The translations under genes and the position numbers were made by a program. From the NCBI RefSeq assembly GCF_020099395.1, contig NZ_CP083590.1, forward strand, positions 5,456,001 through 5,520,000: DNA of 64,000 nucleotides, written 5' to 3'. The DNA comes from Streptomyces mobaraensis (GTDB taxonomy: Bacteria > Actinomycetota > Actinomycetes > Streptomycetales > Streptomycetaceae). Numbering within the stretch: position 1 is the first letter of the stretch; each line of letters starts with the position of its first letter. Below the pieces are notes generated by a model, which ran no database searches, was not told where the DNA came from, and worked only from the letters and a program-made list of their open reading frames with translations. This document shows, piece after piece, positions 52,577 through 61,633 of the stretch.

Positions 52577-53441
52577 CAACGCATGGGCCGACGGCAGCGG
52601 CATCACCCTGTGCGGCATCGGCGACGAGGCAGGTGCCGCGCTCGCCGACCAGACCACCGCCCTCACCATCCTCGGCTGGTCCGCCATCGAGCTGCGCAGC
52701 GTCGACGGCACCGCCCTCGCCGACCTCGACGACGCCGCCTTCGACCGCCTCACCGACCACCTCGCCGACGCGGGCCTGCGCGTCGCCTGCGTCGACTCCC
52801 GCATCGCCAACTGGGCCCGCCCCGTCACCGCCGACCTCAAGGACGACCTGCGCGAGCTGGAGATCCTCGCCGGGCGCTGCGCCCGGCTCGGCACCCGGAT
52901 GATCCGCGTCATGTCGTACCCCAACGACGGCCTGGCCGAGACGGCCTGGCGGGCCGAGGTGTTCCGGCGGCTGGCGGAGCTCACCGCGCGTGCCGAGGAT
53001 GCCGGAGTGGTGCTGGTGCACGAGAATTGCGCGGGCTGGGCAGCCACCAGGGCCGACCGCATGCTGGAGCTGCTCGACCACCTCGACAGCCCCGCGTTCC
53101 GGCTCCTCTTCGACATCGGCAACGGCGTGGCGTACGGGTACGAGGCGTACGACCTGCTGCCCGACATCGCACCCTTCGTCGCCCATGTGCATATCAAGGA
53201 CGCGCTCGGCACCTCCGAGGAGACCCGCTACACGCTGCCCGGACGAGGCCGCTGCCGCGTCGTGGACGCCGTGCGGCTGCTGCAGGACCAGGGGTATGCG
53301 GGGTTCCTCTCCATCGAGCCGCACCTCTCCGTCCGCCCCCACGAGAGCGGCACCGCCCCGGACGGCGGCCTTGTGGCCGAGTTCGTCGCGTACGGGCGCG
53401 AGCTGGAACGGCTCCTCGCGGGCCATGGGACGGGCGCATGA
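52560..53441 (+). CDS. Xylose-isomerase-like TIM-barrel sugar isomerase/epimerase
   Basis: 293 residues. The AP-endonuclease-2 fold is indicated by the metal ligands in VLVHENCAGW, LLFDIGNGVAYG, AHVHIKDA and FLSIEPHLS. Relatives isomerise or epimerise keto sugars, or dehydrate inositols (IolE type). ATG 52560 has AAGGAG upstream and lies inside the end of the preceding gene. The ATGA overlap with the next gene implies a coupled set. Confidence 0.87.
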   Translation: MSWADSNAWADGSGITLCGIGDEAGAALADQTTALTILGWSAIELRSVDGTALADLDDAAFDRLTDHLADAGLRVACVDSRIANWARPVTADLKDDLRELEILAGRCARLGTRMIRVMSYPNDGLAETAWRAEVFRRLAELTARAEDAGVVLVHENCAGWAATRADRMLELLDHLDSPAFRLLFDIGNGVAYGYEAYDLLPDIAPFVAHVHIKDALGTSEETRYTLPGRGRCRVVDAVRLLQDQGYAGFLSIEPHLSVRPHESGTAPDGGLVAEFVAYGRELERLLAGHGTGA

Positions 53442-54739
53442 TGGGCCGCGCCGAACTGCTGCCCGCCGAACGGGAGCTGCTGCTCACCCTCCTCGAACTC
53501 CCCACGGCCGGGCCGCTGGAGACCGGGACCGACGGTCCGCGGCCGCTGCTGTGGGAGGCGCAGGGCGCTTATGCCGAGGCGGCGGCCCGGCTGGGGTTCA
53601 CCGTGGTCCACCGGGCCGCCCCCGACCCGTCCGTCCTCGACCGGGAAGGGGTGCCGGTCCCGGTCCGCGAGGCCGCCGAGCGGACGCCGGGGTTCCTGGA
53701 CTGCCAGCCCAGCACGGTGCTGCGGCTCGGGCCGGAGCTGCCGCGCGAGCGGACGGTGATGTTCAACGTGCACCTCGACACGGTGGCCGGCGGAGAGCCA
53801 CCCCGCTACCGGGACGGGCGCTTCCACGGCCGGGGCGCCATCGACGCCAAGGGGCCCGCCGTCGCCCTGCTCGCCGGGTTGCGCTCGGCGGTGGACGCCG
53901 TGCCGGGCCTGGGCATCGACACCGGGGTGCTGGTGCAGCTCGTCTCCGGCGAGGAAGGCGGGGCCATGGGCGTCTTCGGCACCCGGCCTCTGGTGGAGAG
54001 CGGCTGGACCGGCCGGCTCAACCTGTTCTGCGAACCCACCCGGGGCCGCATGGTGCCCCGGTCCACCGCCGCCGCGACCGCCCTGATCGAGGCGGCGGGG
54101 GAGGACGCCATCGACGACCACCCGGAGGCCGGCCACAACGCCACCGTCCTGCTGGGCTTCCTCGCCCAGCACCTCGCCGGGCGGCTCCCCGGCAGTGTGC
54201 CCGGAGGCGTGTCCGGCGCCCGGGTCTGCGTGGCCGGGCTGCACACCGGCGACCTGCACAACAAGGTGTACGGCGCCGGACGGCTGCTGCTGAACCTCGC
54301 CTACCCCACCACCGAGGCCGGGCACGCCCTCACCCGGGCCCTGGAGCACGAACTGGACGCCGGACTCGCCGAGTTCGCCCACCGCTTTGCCGACCGCCCC
54401 GCCCTGGCCCGTACGGCCGCCGAGGCACGCGACGTGACCGCCCTGCACTGGCTCAAGCGGGGCCTGCCCGCCCTCGACGCCCACGACCCATGGGCGGAGC
54501 GGCTGCTCACCGACGCGGGCATCCCGTACGCCGCACCGGACGAACCGGCGTGCACCTGCGATGCGATCTGGATGCACGGCGTGCCCGGCGCCTACACCGC
54601 CGTCTACGGCCCGGGCGACCTCGAAGCCAACCACGCCCATGCCGCAGGCGAGTTCGCCGACCTGCGCGACCTCGAAGCATTCGCCACCGGCGTCGCCTCG
54701 CTCCTGGAGCACTTCGCCCGGGCGGCCTCACATTTTTAG
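53438..54739 (+). CDS. M20 family metallo-amidohydrolase (ArgE/DapE-like)
   Basis: 433 residues. Dinuclear zinc site residues are all seen: H112 and D114 in NVHLDTVAGG, D136 in RGAIDAKGP, catalytic E172 and E173 in VSGEEGGAMG, a further Glu in LFCEPTRGR, and a late His in NHAHAAGEF. Such enzymes remove acyl groups (acetyl, succinyl) from amines or hydrolyse small amides. In this setting it may unmask an amino group of a biosynthetic intermediate. ATG 53438 overlaps the stop of the previous gene. Confidence 0.88.
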   Translation: MMGRAELLPAERELLLTLLELPTAGPLETGTDGPRPLLWEAQGAYAEAAARLGFTVVHRAAPDPSVLDREGVPVPVREAAERTPGFLDCQPSTVLRLGPELPRERTVMFNVHLDTVAGGEPPRYRDGRFHGRGAIDAKGPAVALLAGLRSAVDAVPGLGIDTGVLVQLVSGEEGGAMGVFGTRPLVESGWTGRLNLFCEPTRGRMVPRSTAAATALIEAAGEDAIDDHPEAGHNATVLLGFLAQHLAGRLPGSVPGGVSGARVCVAGLHTGDLHNKVYGAGRLLLNLAYPTTEAGHALTRALEHELDAGLAEFAHRFADRPALARTAAEARDVTALHWLKRGLPALDAHDPWAERLLTDAGIPYAAPDEPACTCDAIWMHGVPGAYTAVYGPGDLEANHAHAAGEFADLRDLEAFATGVASLLEHFARAASHF

Positions 54740-54748
54740 GGAATCGTC

Positions 54749-55888
54749 ATGACACCCACGATGAAACCAGCGGCAAGCACCGCCACCACGGTGCGCATCC
54801 CGCACGGTGCGCTCACCGACTTCGCGACCGAGGTCCTCACCCGGCGCGGCGTGCCACCGATACGCGCCCGGGCGGCCGCCGAGGCCCTCGTCTACGGCGA
54901 CCTGACCGGTCTGCGCTCGCACGGCCTGGCCAACCTCACCCGCCTCTACCTCCCCCTCTTCGACTCCGGGCGGGTCCGGCCGGACGCCGAGCCGAAGGTG
55001 CTCGCCGACCGGGGCGCCTCGGTCCTCCTCGACGCCGACCTCGGCCTCGGCCTCTGGGTGGCCTCCGAGGCGCTGGACCTCGCGGCCGAGCGCGCCGCCG
55101 AGCACGGCATCGGGCTTGTCTCCGTGCGCAACGCCACCCACTTCGGCTGCGCCGGCCACCACACCGGGCGGCTCGCCGAACGCAACCTCGTCGCCGTCCT
55201 CGCCTCCAACTGCGGCCGCCAGCGCATCGCCCGGCCGCCGGGCGGCCGGTACGCCATGCTCGGCACCAACCCGCTCAGCATCGCCGCCCCCGCCGGGCCC
55301 GAACTGCCGCCGTTCGTCCTCGACATGAGCACCACCGCCGTCCCCACCGGAAGGATCCGCCAGGCCGCCAGGGCCGGGCAGGAGATCCCCGAGGGCTGGC
55401 TCGAGGACGCGCACGGCCGGCCCGTCACCGACCCCGGCGCCCTCGACCGCGGCGAGGGGTACCCGCTCTGGCTCGGCGGCCGCCCCGAGACCGGTGCCTA
55501 CAAGGGATACGGGCTCGCCCTGCTCGTCGAGGTGCTTGCCGCCCTGGTTCCCGGCGCCGGGCTCGGCCCCGCCCCGGAGGCGTACGGCGGCGACGGCGGC
55601 CCCACCGGCCGCGACGACGACATCGGCTTCCTCGCCCTCGTCATCGCCCCCGGCGCGCTCCGCCCGGTGGACGGCTTCCTCGCCGACGCCGAGGGAATGT
55701 TCCGGGCTCTCACCGACTGCCCGCCGCTCGATGCGGCCGCACCCGTGGCCTACCCGGGCGTCCGCGAGGCCGAGCTCGCCGCCGCCGCGCGCGCCGACGG
55801 CGTCGTGCTCGACGCGGCGCTGTACGACGAACTCAAGGCGGTAGCCGGTGGCGTGGGCATCAGCGCCCCCGAAGGGAGGCACGCGTGA
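54749..55888 (+). CDS. Ldh-family (malate/L-lactate/ureidoglycolate-type) NAD(P) dehydrogenase
   Basis: 379 residues. The malate/sulfolactate/ureidoglycolate dehydrogenase fold is shown by SHGLANLTRLY, VRNATHFGCAGHHT (the catalytic His region), MLGTNPLSIAAPA and TGAYKGYGLALLVEVL. Its substrates are 2-hydroxy or 2-keto acids, or cyclic imines in related reductases. ATG 54749 is nine bases past the previous stop with AGGGAA upstream. The stop overlaps the next GTG. Confidence 0.9.
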   Translation: MTPTMKPAASTATTVRIPHGALTDFATEVLTRRGVPPIRARAAAEALVYGDLTGLRSHGLANLTRLYLPLFDSGRVRPDAEPKVLADRGASVLLDADLGLGLWVASEALDLAAERAAEHGIGLVSVRNATHFGCAGHHTGRLAERNLVAVLASNCGRQRIARPPGGRYAMLGTNPLSIAAPAGPELPPFVLDMSTTAVPTGRIRQAARAGQEIPEGWLEDAHGRPVTDPGALDRGEGYPLWLGGRPETGAYKGYGLALLVEVLAALVPGAGLGPAPEAYGGDGGPTGRDDDIGFLALVIAPGALRPVDGFLADAEGMFRALTDCPPLDAAAPVAYPGVREAELAAAARADGVVLDAALYDELKAVAGGVGISAPEGRHA

Positions 55889-56790
55889 CTGCGCTGCGCA
55901 TCGGGATCGTCGGCCTCGGCGTCATCTCACGCTTCTATGTGGCCGCCTTCGATGAACTCCCCGGCCTCGAACTCGCGGCCGTCTGCGACCTGCGGCCCGA
56001 GGCGCTGCGCCCCTTCGAGGGGCGCGCCGCCTGCTTCACGGACCACCGCACCATGATCGCCGAGGCTGAGCCGGACGCCGTCGTCGTCAACGTGCCCAAC
56101 GACGCCCACGCCGCCGTCTGCACCGACCTCCTCGCCGCCGGCATCGCCGTCTGCGTGGAGAAGCCGCTGGCCACCACCGTCGAGGACGGCCGGGCCCTGG
56201 TGCGGCTGGCCCGGGAGCGGGGGACGGTGCTGTTCACCTCGTTCCACCGCCGCTACAACGACAACGCCCTCGCCCTGCTCGACAAGATCAGCGGCACCCC
56301 CGTGTCCTCGCTCACCGTCCGCTACCTGGAGACGATCGAGGAGCACGCCGGGACCGACCGCTGGTACCTGGACCCGGCCCGCTGCGGCGGCGGCTGCGTC
56401 GCCGACAACGGCCCCAACGCCTTCGACACCGTGCGGCAGTTCCTCGGCCCCGTCGAGGTCACCGATGCCACCGTCGTCCGTGACGGCGACGGCATCGACC
56501 GGCAGGCCACCGTCCTGCTCCGCGCGGCGGACGGTGCCACCGCCCGGGTCGAACTGGACTGGTCCCACCCCGGGGAGACCAAGGACATCGAGGTCCGCCT
56601 CACCGACGGCACCGTGCACAGCGCCGACATGCTCGCCGGGCACCCTGCCTTCAAGCAGTCGCTGTGGCACGAATACGCCGGCGTGCTGCGCGACTTCGCC
56701 ACCGCCGTGCGGGCCGGCGAGGACCGCTCCGAGGGCGGCCTCGCCGCCCTCGAACTCGTTGCCGAGAGCTATCGGAGGGAACGGCAGTGA
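55885..56790 (+). CDS. Gfo/Idh/MocA family oxidoreductase, second copy
   Basis: 301 residues. IGIVGLGVISRFYVAAF binds the nucleotide and CVEKPLATT is the EKP motif; TSFHRRYNDNALALLD and GGGCVADNGPNAFDTVRQFLG match the catalytic His/Asp region of the family. It is more canonical than the first copy and different in sequence, so the two probably act on different intermediates. GTG 55885 and its stop overlap both neighbours by four bases. Confidence 0.9.
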   Translation: MTALRIGIVGLGVISRFYVAAFDELPGLELAAVCDLRPEALRPFEGRAACFTDHRTMIAEAEPDAVVVNVPNDAHAAVCTDLLAAGIAVCVEKPLATTVEDGRALVRLARERGTVLFTSFHRRYNDNALALLDKISGTPVSSLTVRYLETIEEHAGTDRWYLDPARCGGGCVADNGPNAFDTVRQFLGPVEVTDATVVRDGDGIDRQATVLLRAADGATARVELDWSHPGETKDIEVRLTDGTVHSADMLAGHPAFKQSLWHEYAGVLRDFATAVRAGEDRSEGGLAALELVAESYRRERQ

Positions 56791-57194
56791 ACCCTGCCGA
56801 GGACGGCGCCAAACGACCGGTCACCGGCGCCCTTGTCAAGGTCCTCACCCACCGTCGCGACGACCGGGGCATGCGCCTTGAGGAGTTCGCGAGCCGCTGC
56901 ATCCGGCGCGGCGAGATCCACGAACTGGTCACCACCGACCAGCACGACACCACACCCGGCGCGGTCGTGGACCGGGTCGGCTTCCTCGGCTTCGTCGAGA
57001 TCGCCGCGGGCGGCGTCATCGACCGGGGCGACGAGGTACGGGCCGAAGGCCGCCTCATCGGCACCGTCCTCGGCTTCGACGCCTGCCACTTCCCCAACCA
57101 CTACAACGTGCTGATCGCCGTCGACGCAACGGTCACCGGCCCGGAGCTCGGGCTCGGCCCCGAAACGGAGGTGCGCTTTGACCCCCCGAACTGA
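56787..57194 (+). CDS. Unrecognised 135-residue protein in the biosynthetic operon
   Basis: 135 residues, soluble, no signal. Segments: [60 protein letters not shown] and [21 protein letters not shown], with clustered histidines, aspartates and cysteines that could form a binding site. I do not recognise the family. GTG 56787 overlaps the preceding stop and its own end overlaps dxs by 17 bases, so it is translated with the pathway enzymes and likely has a dedicated role. Confidence 0.85.
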   Translation: MNPAEDGAKRPVTGALVKVLTHRRDDRGMRLEEFASRCIRRGEIHELVTTDQHDTTPGAVVDRVGFLGFVEIAAGGVIDRGDEVRAEGRLIGTVLGFDACHFPNHYNVLIAVDATVTGPELGLGPETEVRFDPPN

Positions 57195-59070
57195 GACCCC
57201 ACTGCTCCGTTCCGTGCGCGGCCCGGCCGACCTCCGTGGGCTCGCCCCCCAAGAGCTGCCGCGACTGGGCGCCGAGATCCGGGAATTCCTCGTCGACGCA
57301 GTCTCCCGCACCGGCGGCCACCTCGGCCCCAACCTGGGCGTGGTCGAGCTGACGATCGCGCTGCACCGCGTCTTTGAATCCCCCCGCGACCGGCTGCTGT
57401 GGGACACCGGGCACCAGGCGTACGTCCATAAACTCCTCACCGGACGCCAGGACTTCTCCGCGCTGCGCAGCCGCGGTGGGCTCTCCGGCTACCCCTCCCG
57501 CGCCGAGTCCGACCACGACGTGATCGAGAACTCCCATGCCTCCACGGCCCTCTCCTACGCGGACGGCCTGGCCCGCGCCCACCGGCTGCGCGGCCGCACC
57601 GACTGCCATGCCGTCGCGATCATCGGCGACGGCGCCCTCACCGGCGGCATGGCCTGGGAGGCGCTCAACAACATCGCGGTCGCCGACGACCTGCCGCTCG
57701 TCATCGTCGTCAACGACAACGGCCGCTCCTACGCCCCCACCCGGGGCGGCCTCGCCGAGCACCTCACCGCCCTGCGCACCAACCCCGGCTACGAGCGGAT
57801 CCTCGCCCGCGGCAAGGACCTGCTCGAACGCACCCCGGTCGTGGGCAAGCCGCTCTACGAGAGCCTGCACGGTGCGAAGAAGGGGCTGAAGGACTTCGTC
57901 GCCCCCCAGGGGCTCTTCGAGGACCTCGGCCTGAAGTATGTCGGGCCGGTCGACGGGCACGACATCGCGGCGCTGGAGACGGCGCTGCGCCGGGCCCGCG
58001 GGTTCGGCGGTCCGGTCGTGGTGCACTGCATCACCAGCAAGGGCAAGGGCCATGCCCCGGCCGAGCAGCACGAGGGCGACCGGTTCCACGCCATCGGCGC
58101 GACGCCCGTCGCCAAGAGCGCCCGGTCCCGGCCGTCGTGGACGTCCGTCTTCGCCGACGAGATCGTCAAGGTGGGCGGAGAGCGGGAGGACGTCGTGGCC
58201 CTCACCGCCGCGATGCGCGAACCGGTCGGGCTCGAGCCCTTCGCCGCCGCCTACCCGGAGCGGGTGTTGGACACCGGCATCGCCGAGCAGCACACCGTGA
58301 CCTCCGCCGCCGGGCTCGCCCTGGGCGGCCTCCACCCGGTCGTCGCCCTCTACGCCACCTTCCTCAACCGGGCCTTCGACCAGGTGCTCATGGACGTGGC
58401 CCTGCACGAGTGCGGCGTCACCTTCGTCCTCGACCGGGCGGGCGTCACCGGCGACGACGGCCCCAGCCACAACGGGATGTGGGACCTGGGGCTGCTCCAG
58501 CTCGTCCCCGGCCTGCGCATCGCCGCCCCCAGGGACGGCGCCCGGCTCCGCAGGCAGCTGCGGGAGGCGCTGGACGTCGACTCCGCGCCTACCGTGGTCC
58601 GTTACCCGAAGGGTCAGGTCGCCCCCGATGTGGAACCCGTCACCACGGTGGCCGGGATGGAGGTGCTGGGCCGCCCCGAGGGCCGCAGCGAGGTGCTGCT
58701 GGTCTCGGTGGGGGCGATGGCGCAGCCCTGCCTCGCCGCCGCCGAGGCGCTGCGCGGGCAGGTCGGGGTGACCGTGGTCGACCCCTGCTGGGTCAAGCCC
58801 GTCAACCCCGCTCTGGTCGAACTGGCGGCGGAGCACCGGCTGGTGGTCACCGTCGAGGACGGCGGCCGCACCGGCGGCGTCGGCTCGGCCGTCGCCCAGG
58901 CGCTCCGCGACGCCGGGGTGCCGGTCCCCGTCCGGGTGCTCGGCCTCGACCAGCGGTTCTACGCGCACGGCAGCCGGGGCGAGGTCCTGGCCGAGGCGGG
59001 CCTCACCGCCGACGACATCGCGGCGACGATTGCCGCCGCACGCCCCGACCGCCTCCAGGAGGTCTCGTGA
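57178..59070 (+). CDS. dxs: 1-deoxy-D-xylulose-5-phosphate synthase, cluster copy
   Basis: 630 residues. First MEP-pathway enzyme, joining pyruvate and glyceraldehyde 3-phosphate with thiamine diphosphate. Signatures are [16 protein letters not shown], the ThDP motif [16 protein letters not shown], catalytic Glu in [39 protein letters not shown] and the C-terminal [21 protein letters not shown] start at 57178 is used since GGAGG lies six bases before it, within the end of the previous gene. The stop overlaps ispG. Complete, so probably a functional second copy. Confidence 0.93.
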   Translation: MTPRTETPLLRSVRGPADLRGLAPQELPRLGAEIREFLVDAVSRTGGHLGPNLGVVELTIALHRVFESPRDRLLWDTGHQAYVHKLLTGRQDFSALRSRGGLSGYPSRAESDHDVIENSHASTALSYADGLARAHRLRGRTDCHAVAIIGDGALTGGMAWEALNNIAVADDLPLVIVVNDNGRSYAPTRGGLAEHLTALRTNPGYERILARGKDLLERTPVVGKPLYESLHGAKKGLKDFVAPQGLFEDLGLKYVGPVDGHDIAALETALRRARGFGGPVVVHCITSKGKGHAPAEQHEGDRFHAIGATPVAKSARSRPSWTSVFADEIVKVGGEREDVVALTAAMREPVGLEPFAAAYPERVLDTGIAEQHTVTSAAGLALGGLHPVVALYATFLNRAFDQVLMDVALHECGVTFVLDRAGVTGDDGPSHNGMWDLGLLQLVPGLRIAAPRDGARLRRQLREALDVDSAPTVVRYPKGQVAPDVEPVTTVAGMEVLGRPEGRSEVLLVSVGAMAQPCLAAAEALRGQVGVTVVDPCWVKPVNPALVELAAEHRLVVTVEDGGRTGGVGSAVAQALRDAGVPVPVRVLGLDQRFYAHGSRGEVLAEAGLTADDIAATIAAARPDRLQEVS

Positions 59071-60221
59071 CCGCGCTCGCCCTCGGCATGCCCACGGTGC
59101 CGCCCCGGCTCGCCCCGCGCCGGAAGAGCCGGCAGATCCAGGTCGGTTCGGTGGCCGTCGGGGGTGACGCACCCGTGTCCGTGCAGTCGATGACGACCAC
59201 GGTCACGGCGGACGTCGGCGCCACCCTCCAGCAGATCGCCCAACTCACCGCCTCCGGCTGCCAGATCGTGCGGGTCGCCTGCCCCTCGCAGGACGATGCG
59301 GATGCGCTGAAGGTGATTGCGGCGAAGTCGCAGATCCCGGTGATCGCGGATATTCACTTCCAGCCGAAGTATGTCTTCGCCGCGATCGATGCCGGGTGTG
59401 CGGCGGTGCGCGTCAACCCCGGTAACATCAAGCGCTTCGACGACAAGGTCGGGGAGATCGCCGCGGCCGCCTCTGCTGCCGGGACGCCGATCCGGATCGG
59501 GGTCAATGCGGGGTCGCTGGACCGGCGGCTGCTGGCGAAGTACGGCAAGGCCACGCCCGAGGCGCTGGTGGAGTCGGCTTTGTGGGAGGCGTCCCTCTTC
59601 GAGGAGCACGGCTTCAGGGACATCAAGATCTCGGTCAAGCACAACGACCCGGTGGTGATGGTCAACGCCTACCGGCAGCTGGCCGCCGCCTGTGACTACC
59701 CCCTCCACCTCGGTGTCACCGAGGCGGGGCCGGCCTTCCAGGGGACCGTCAAGTCCGCCGTCGCCTTCGGCGCGCTGCTCTCGGAGGGCATCGGCGACAC
59801 CATCCGTGTCTCCCTGTCCGCGCCCCCGGCCGAGGAGGTCAAGGTCGGCATCCAGATCCTGGAATCGCTGGGCCTGCGGCAGCGGCGGCTGGAGATCGTC
59901 TCCTGCCCGTCCTGCGGCCGCGCCCAGGTGGATGTCTACAAGCTGGCCGATGAGGTCACGGCGGGTCTTGAGGGTATGGAGGTGCCGTTGCGGGTGGCGG
60001 TGATGGGGTGTGTGGTCAACGGTCCGGGTGAGGCGCGTGAGGCGGATCTCGGGGTGGCCTCGGGCAATGGCAAGGGGCAGATCTTCGTCAGGGGCGAGGT
60101 CATCAAGACCGTGCCCGAGTCGAAGATCGTCGAGACCCTCATCGAGGAGGCGATGAAACTCGCCGAGCAGCTGGAGAAGGAGGGTGTCCTCACGGGCTCG
60201 CCCGAGGTCACCGTGGCCTGA
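59067..60221 (+). CDS. ispG: 4-hydroxy-3-methylbut-2-en-1-yl diphosphate synthase, cluster copy
   Basis: 384 residues. MEP-pathway Fe-S enzyme forming [40 protein letters not shown], and the cluster cysteines in VSCPSCGR and [11 protein letters not shown] are intact. GTG 59067 overlaps the dxs stop with CAGGAGG upstream. Codon use changes along the gene: stretches near 59285-59560 and 59940-60080 use many codons ending G or T (gat gcg, gtg ttg), unlike the rest of the operon. A terminator follows. Confidence 0.94.
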   Translation: MTALALGMPTVPPRLAPRRKSRQIQVGSVAVGGDAPVSVQSMTTTVTADVGATLQQIAQLTASGCQIVRVACPSQDDADALKVIAAKSQIPVIADIHFQPKYVFAAIDAGCAAVRVNPGNIKRFDDKVGEIAAAASAAGTPIRIGVNAGSLDRRLLAKYGKATPEALVESALWEASLFEEHGFRDIKISVKHNDPVVMVNAYRQLAAACDYPLHLGVTEAGPAFQGTVKSAVAFGALLSEGIGDTIRVSLSAPPAEEVKVGIQILESLGLRQRRLEIVSCPSCGRAQVDVYKLADEVTAGLEGMEVPLRVAVMGCVVNGPGEAREADLGVASGNGKGQIFVRGEVIKTVPESKIVETLIEEAMKLAEQLEKEGVLTGSPEVTVA

Positions 60222-60242
60222 CCATTACTCGGAAGAACACGG

Positions 60243-60275
60243 CCCCCGTTACGGCGCAAAATGCCGCAACGGGGG
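60243..60275 (+). terminator. Terminator after ispG
   Basis: Stem CCCCCGTT-CGGC with GCCG-AACGGGGG, one unpaired base on each side, followed by TTT. It closes the long operon that starts at 51533. Confidence 0.88.
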
Positions 60276-60444
60276 TTTCCGCATGCCATGGGTCACCTCG
60301 GCCGATTATTGCTAACTCCTCAGTCATGGCAGCAAGTTCTTGCCCGTGGCGGCACAACTCCACGGCTCCGTATGGTCTGTGCATGCCGCTTCCGCCGCAA
60401 GCGGACCGACGCGGGCACAGACCGAGAATGCGAGGCGAACGGGT

Positions 60445-61632
60445 TTGACAAGCACGGCACTGGAAAACTCGGCGGAGCCGATCCCCTTTTTCGACCAGGC
60501 GGAATCCTTCGCCTCACTCTGGCCCCTCATCGCCCGCCACACCGACGACGTCTTCGACCGGGGGAAGTTCTCGCACGGCCGCAAAGTGGCCGAGCTGGAG
60601 CGGGCCATCGCCGAATACACCGGCGCCGCCCATGCCGTGGCGGTCAACAGCGGAACGGACGCCCTGGTGATCCTTTTGCGCGCCGCCGGGATCGGGCCGG
60701 GCGACGAGGTCATCGTGCCCGCCTTCTCCTTCTTCGCCACGGCCTCCTCCGTGAACATGGCGGGCGCCACCCCGGTCTTCGCGGACATCACCGCCGACGG
60801 GGACTATGGGCTTGACGCCGCCTCCGTCGAAGCGGCGATCACCGAGCGCACCCGGGCCGTGATGCCGGTCCACCTCTTCAGTCAACTCGCGGACCTGGGC
60901 GCCCTGTCGGAGCTGAGCGCCCGCCATGACCTGCTGCTGCTCGAGGACAGCGCGGAGGCCATCGGGATGCGGTGGGACGGCACCCACGCAGGGCTGATCG
61001 GGGCGGGCGGCGTCCTGTCCTTCTTCCCCACCAAGACCCTCGGGGCGCTGGGCGATGCCGGCATGGTGCTCACCCAGGACGACGCCATCGCCGAGCAGGC
61101 CGCGGTACTGCGGCACCACGGCCGCATGGGCAAGACCATCGACCACATCGCCGGTATCTCCAACCTCTCCGGGGTCTCCGGCACCAATAGCAAGATGGAC
61201 GACGTCCAGGCGGCCGTGCTGCTCGCCAAGCTCTCCCGGCTCGACGCGGACATCGCCCGACGGCGCGTCCTGGCCGAGGCGTACACGGAGCGGCTGCGCG
61301 GCGCCGACGGTGTGCTGGCCGTGCCCCGGATCGTGGAGCGCGCGGTCCCCACGGATCCGGTCTGCTACGTCTACCTGGTGGAGGTCGAGCGCCGCGACGA
61401 GCTGGTGGCGTACCTGGCCGCGCGCGGCATCGGCACCGAGACGTACTACCCGCGCACCCTGCACCTCCAGCCCTGCTATGCGGACCACCCGCAGCACCGC
61501 CCCGGACTCTTCCCCCACGCCGAGGCCGCCTGCGAGCGGACCCTGGCGCTCCCCCTCTATCCGGACCTCACCGAGGAACGGCTGGAGACGGTGTGTTCCG
61601 CGATCTTCGACTTCTACGCCGGGAGGCGGTGA
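60445..61632 (+). CDS. DegT/DnrJ/EryC1/StrS-type sugar aminotransferase, first copy
   Basis: 395 residues. PLP lysine K197 in LSFFPTKTLGALGDAG, with EDSAEAIG and NSGTDALVILLRAAGIGPGDEVIVPAFSFFATASS. The SFFPTKxLGALGDAG form is common in WbpE/DegT enzymes acting on keto sugars or keto-cyclitols. No ATG or GTG fits; a TTG at 60445 (MTSTALENSAEPIPFFDQ) is proposed with GAGG upstream, uncertain. First gene after the ispG terminator; the second aminotransferase starts two bases after its stop. Confidence 0.88.
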   Translation: MTSTALENSAEPIPFFDQAESFASLWPLIARHTDDVFDRGKFSHGRKVAELERAIAEYTGAAHAVAVNSGTDALVILLRAAGIGPGDEVIVPAFSFFATASSVNMAGATPVFADITADGDYGLDAASVEAAITERTRAVMPVHLFSQLADLGALSELSARHDLLLLEDSAEAIGMRWDGTHAGLIGAGGVLSFFPTKTLGALGDAGMVLTQDDAIAEQAAVLRHHGRMGKTIDHIAGISNLSGVSGTNSKMDDVQAAVLLAKLSRLDADIARRRVLAEAYTERLRGADGVLAVPRIVERAVPTDPVCYVYLVEVERRDELVAYLAARGIGTETYYPRTLHLQPCYADHPQHRPGLFPHAEAACERTLALPLYPDLTEERLETVCSAIFDFYAGRR

Positions 61633-61633
61633 C

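Noticed and set aside
52990..56790. 1,266-residue open frame across the biosynthetic operon
   Set aside because: It is a shadow through M20 and Ldh genes, Arg/Pro-rich, and only becomes sensible in its last part, which is the second Gfo/Idh gene starting at 55885.
60325..60345. GGCAGCAAGTTCTTGCC as a fifth copy of the TetR operator
   Set aside because: Spacing and arms differ from TGGYRCAAGNTGTTCCA; only the CAAG core is shared. It may be another site but does not belong to the set.
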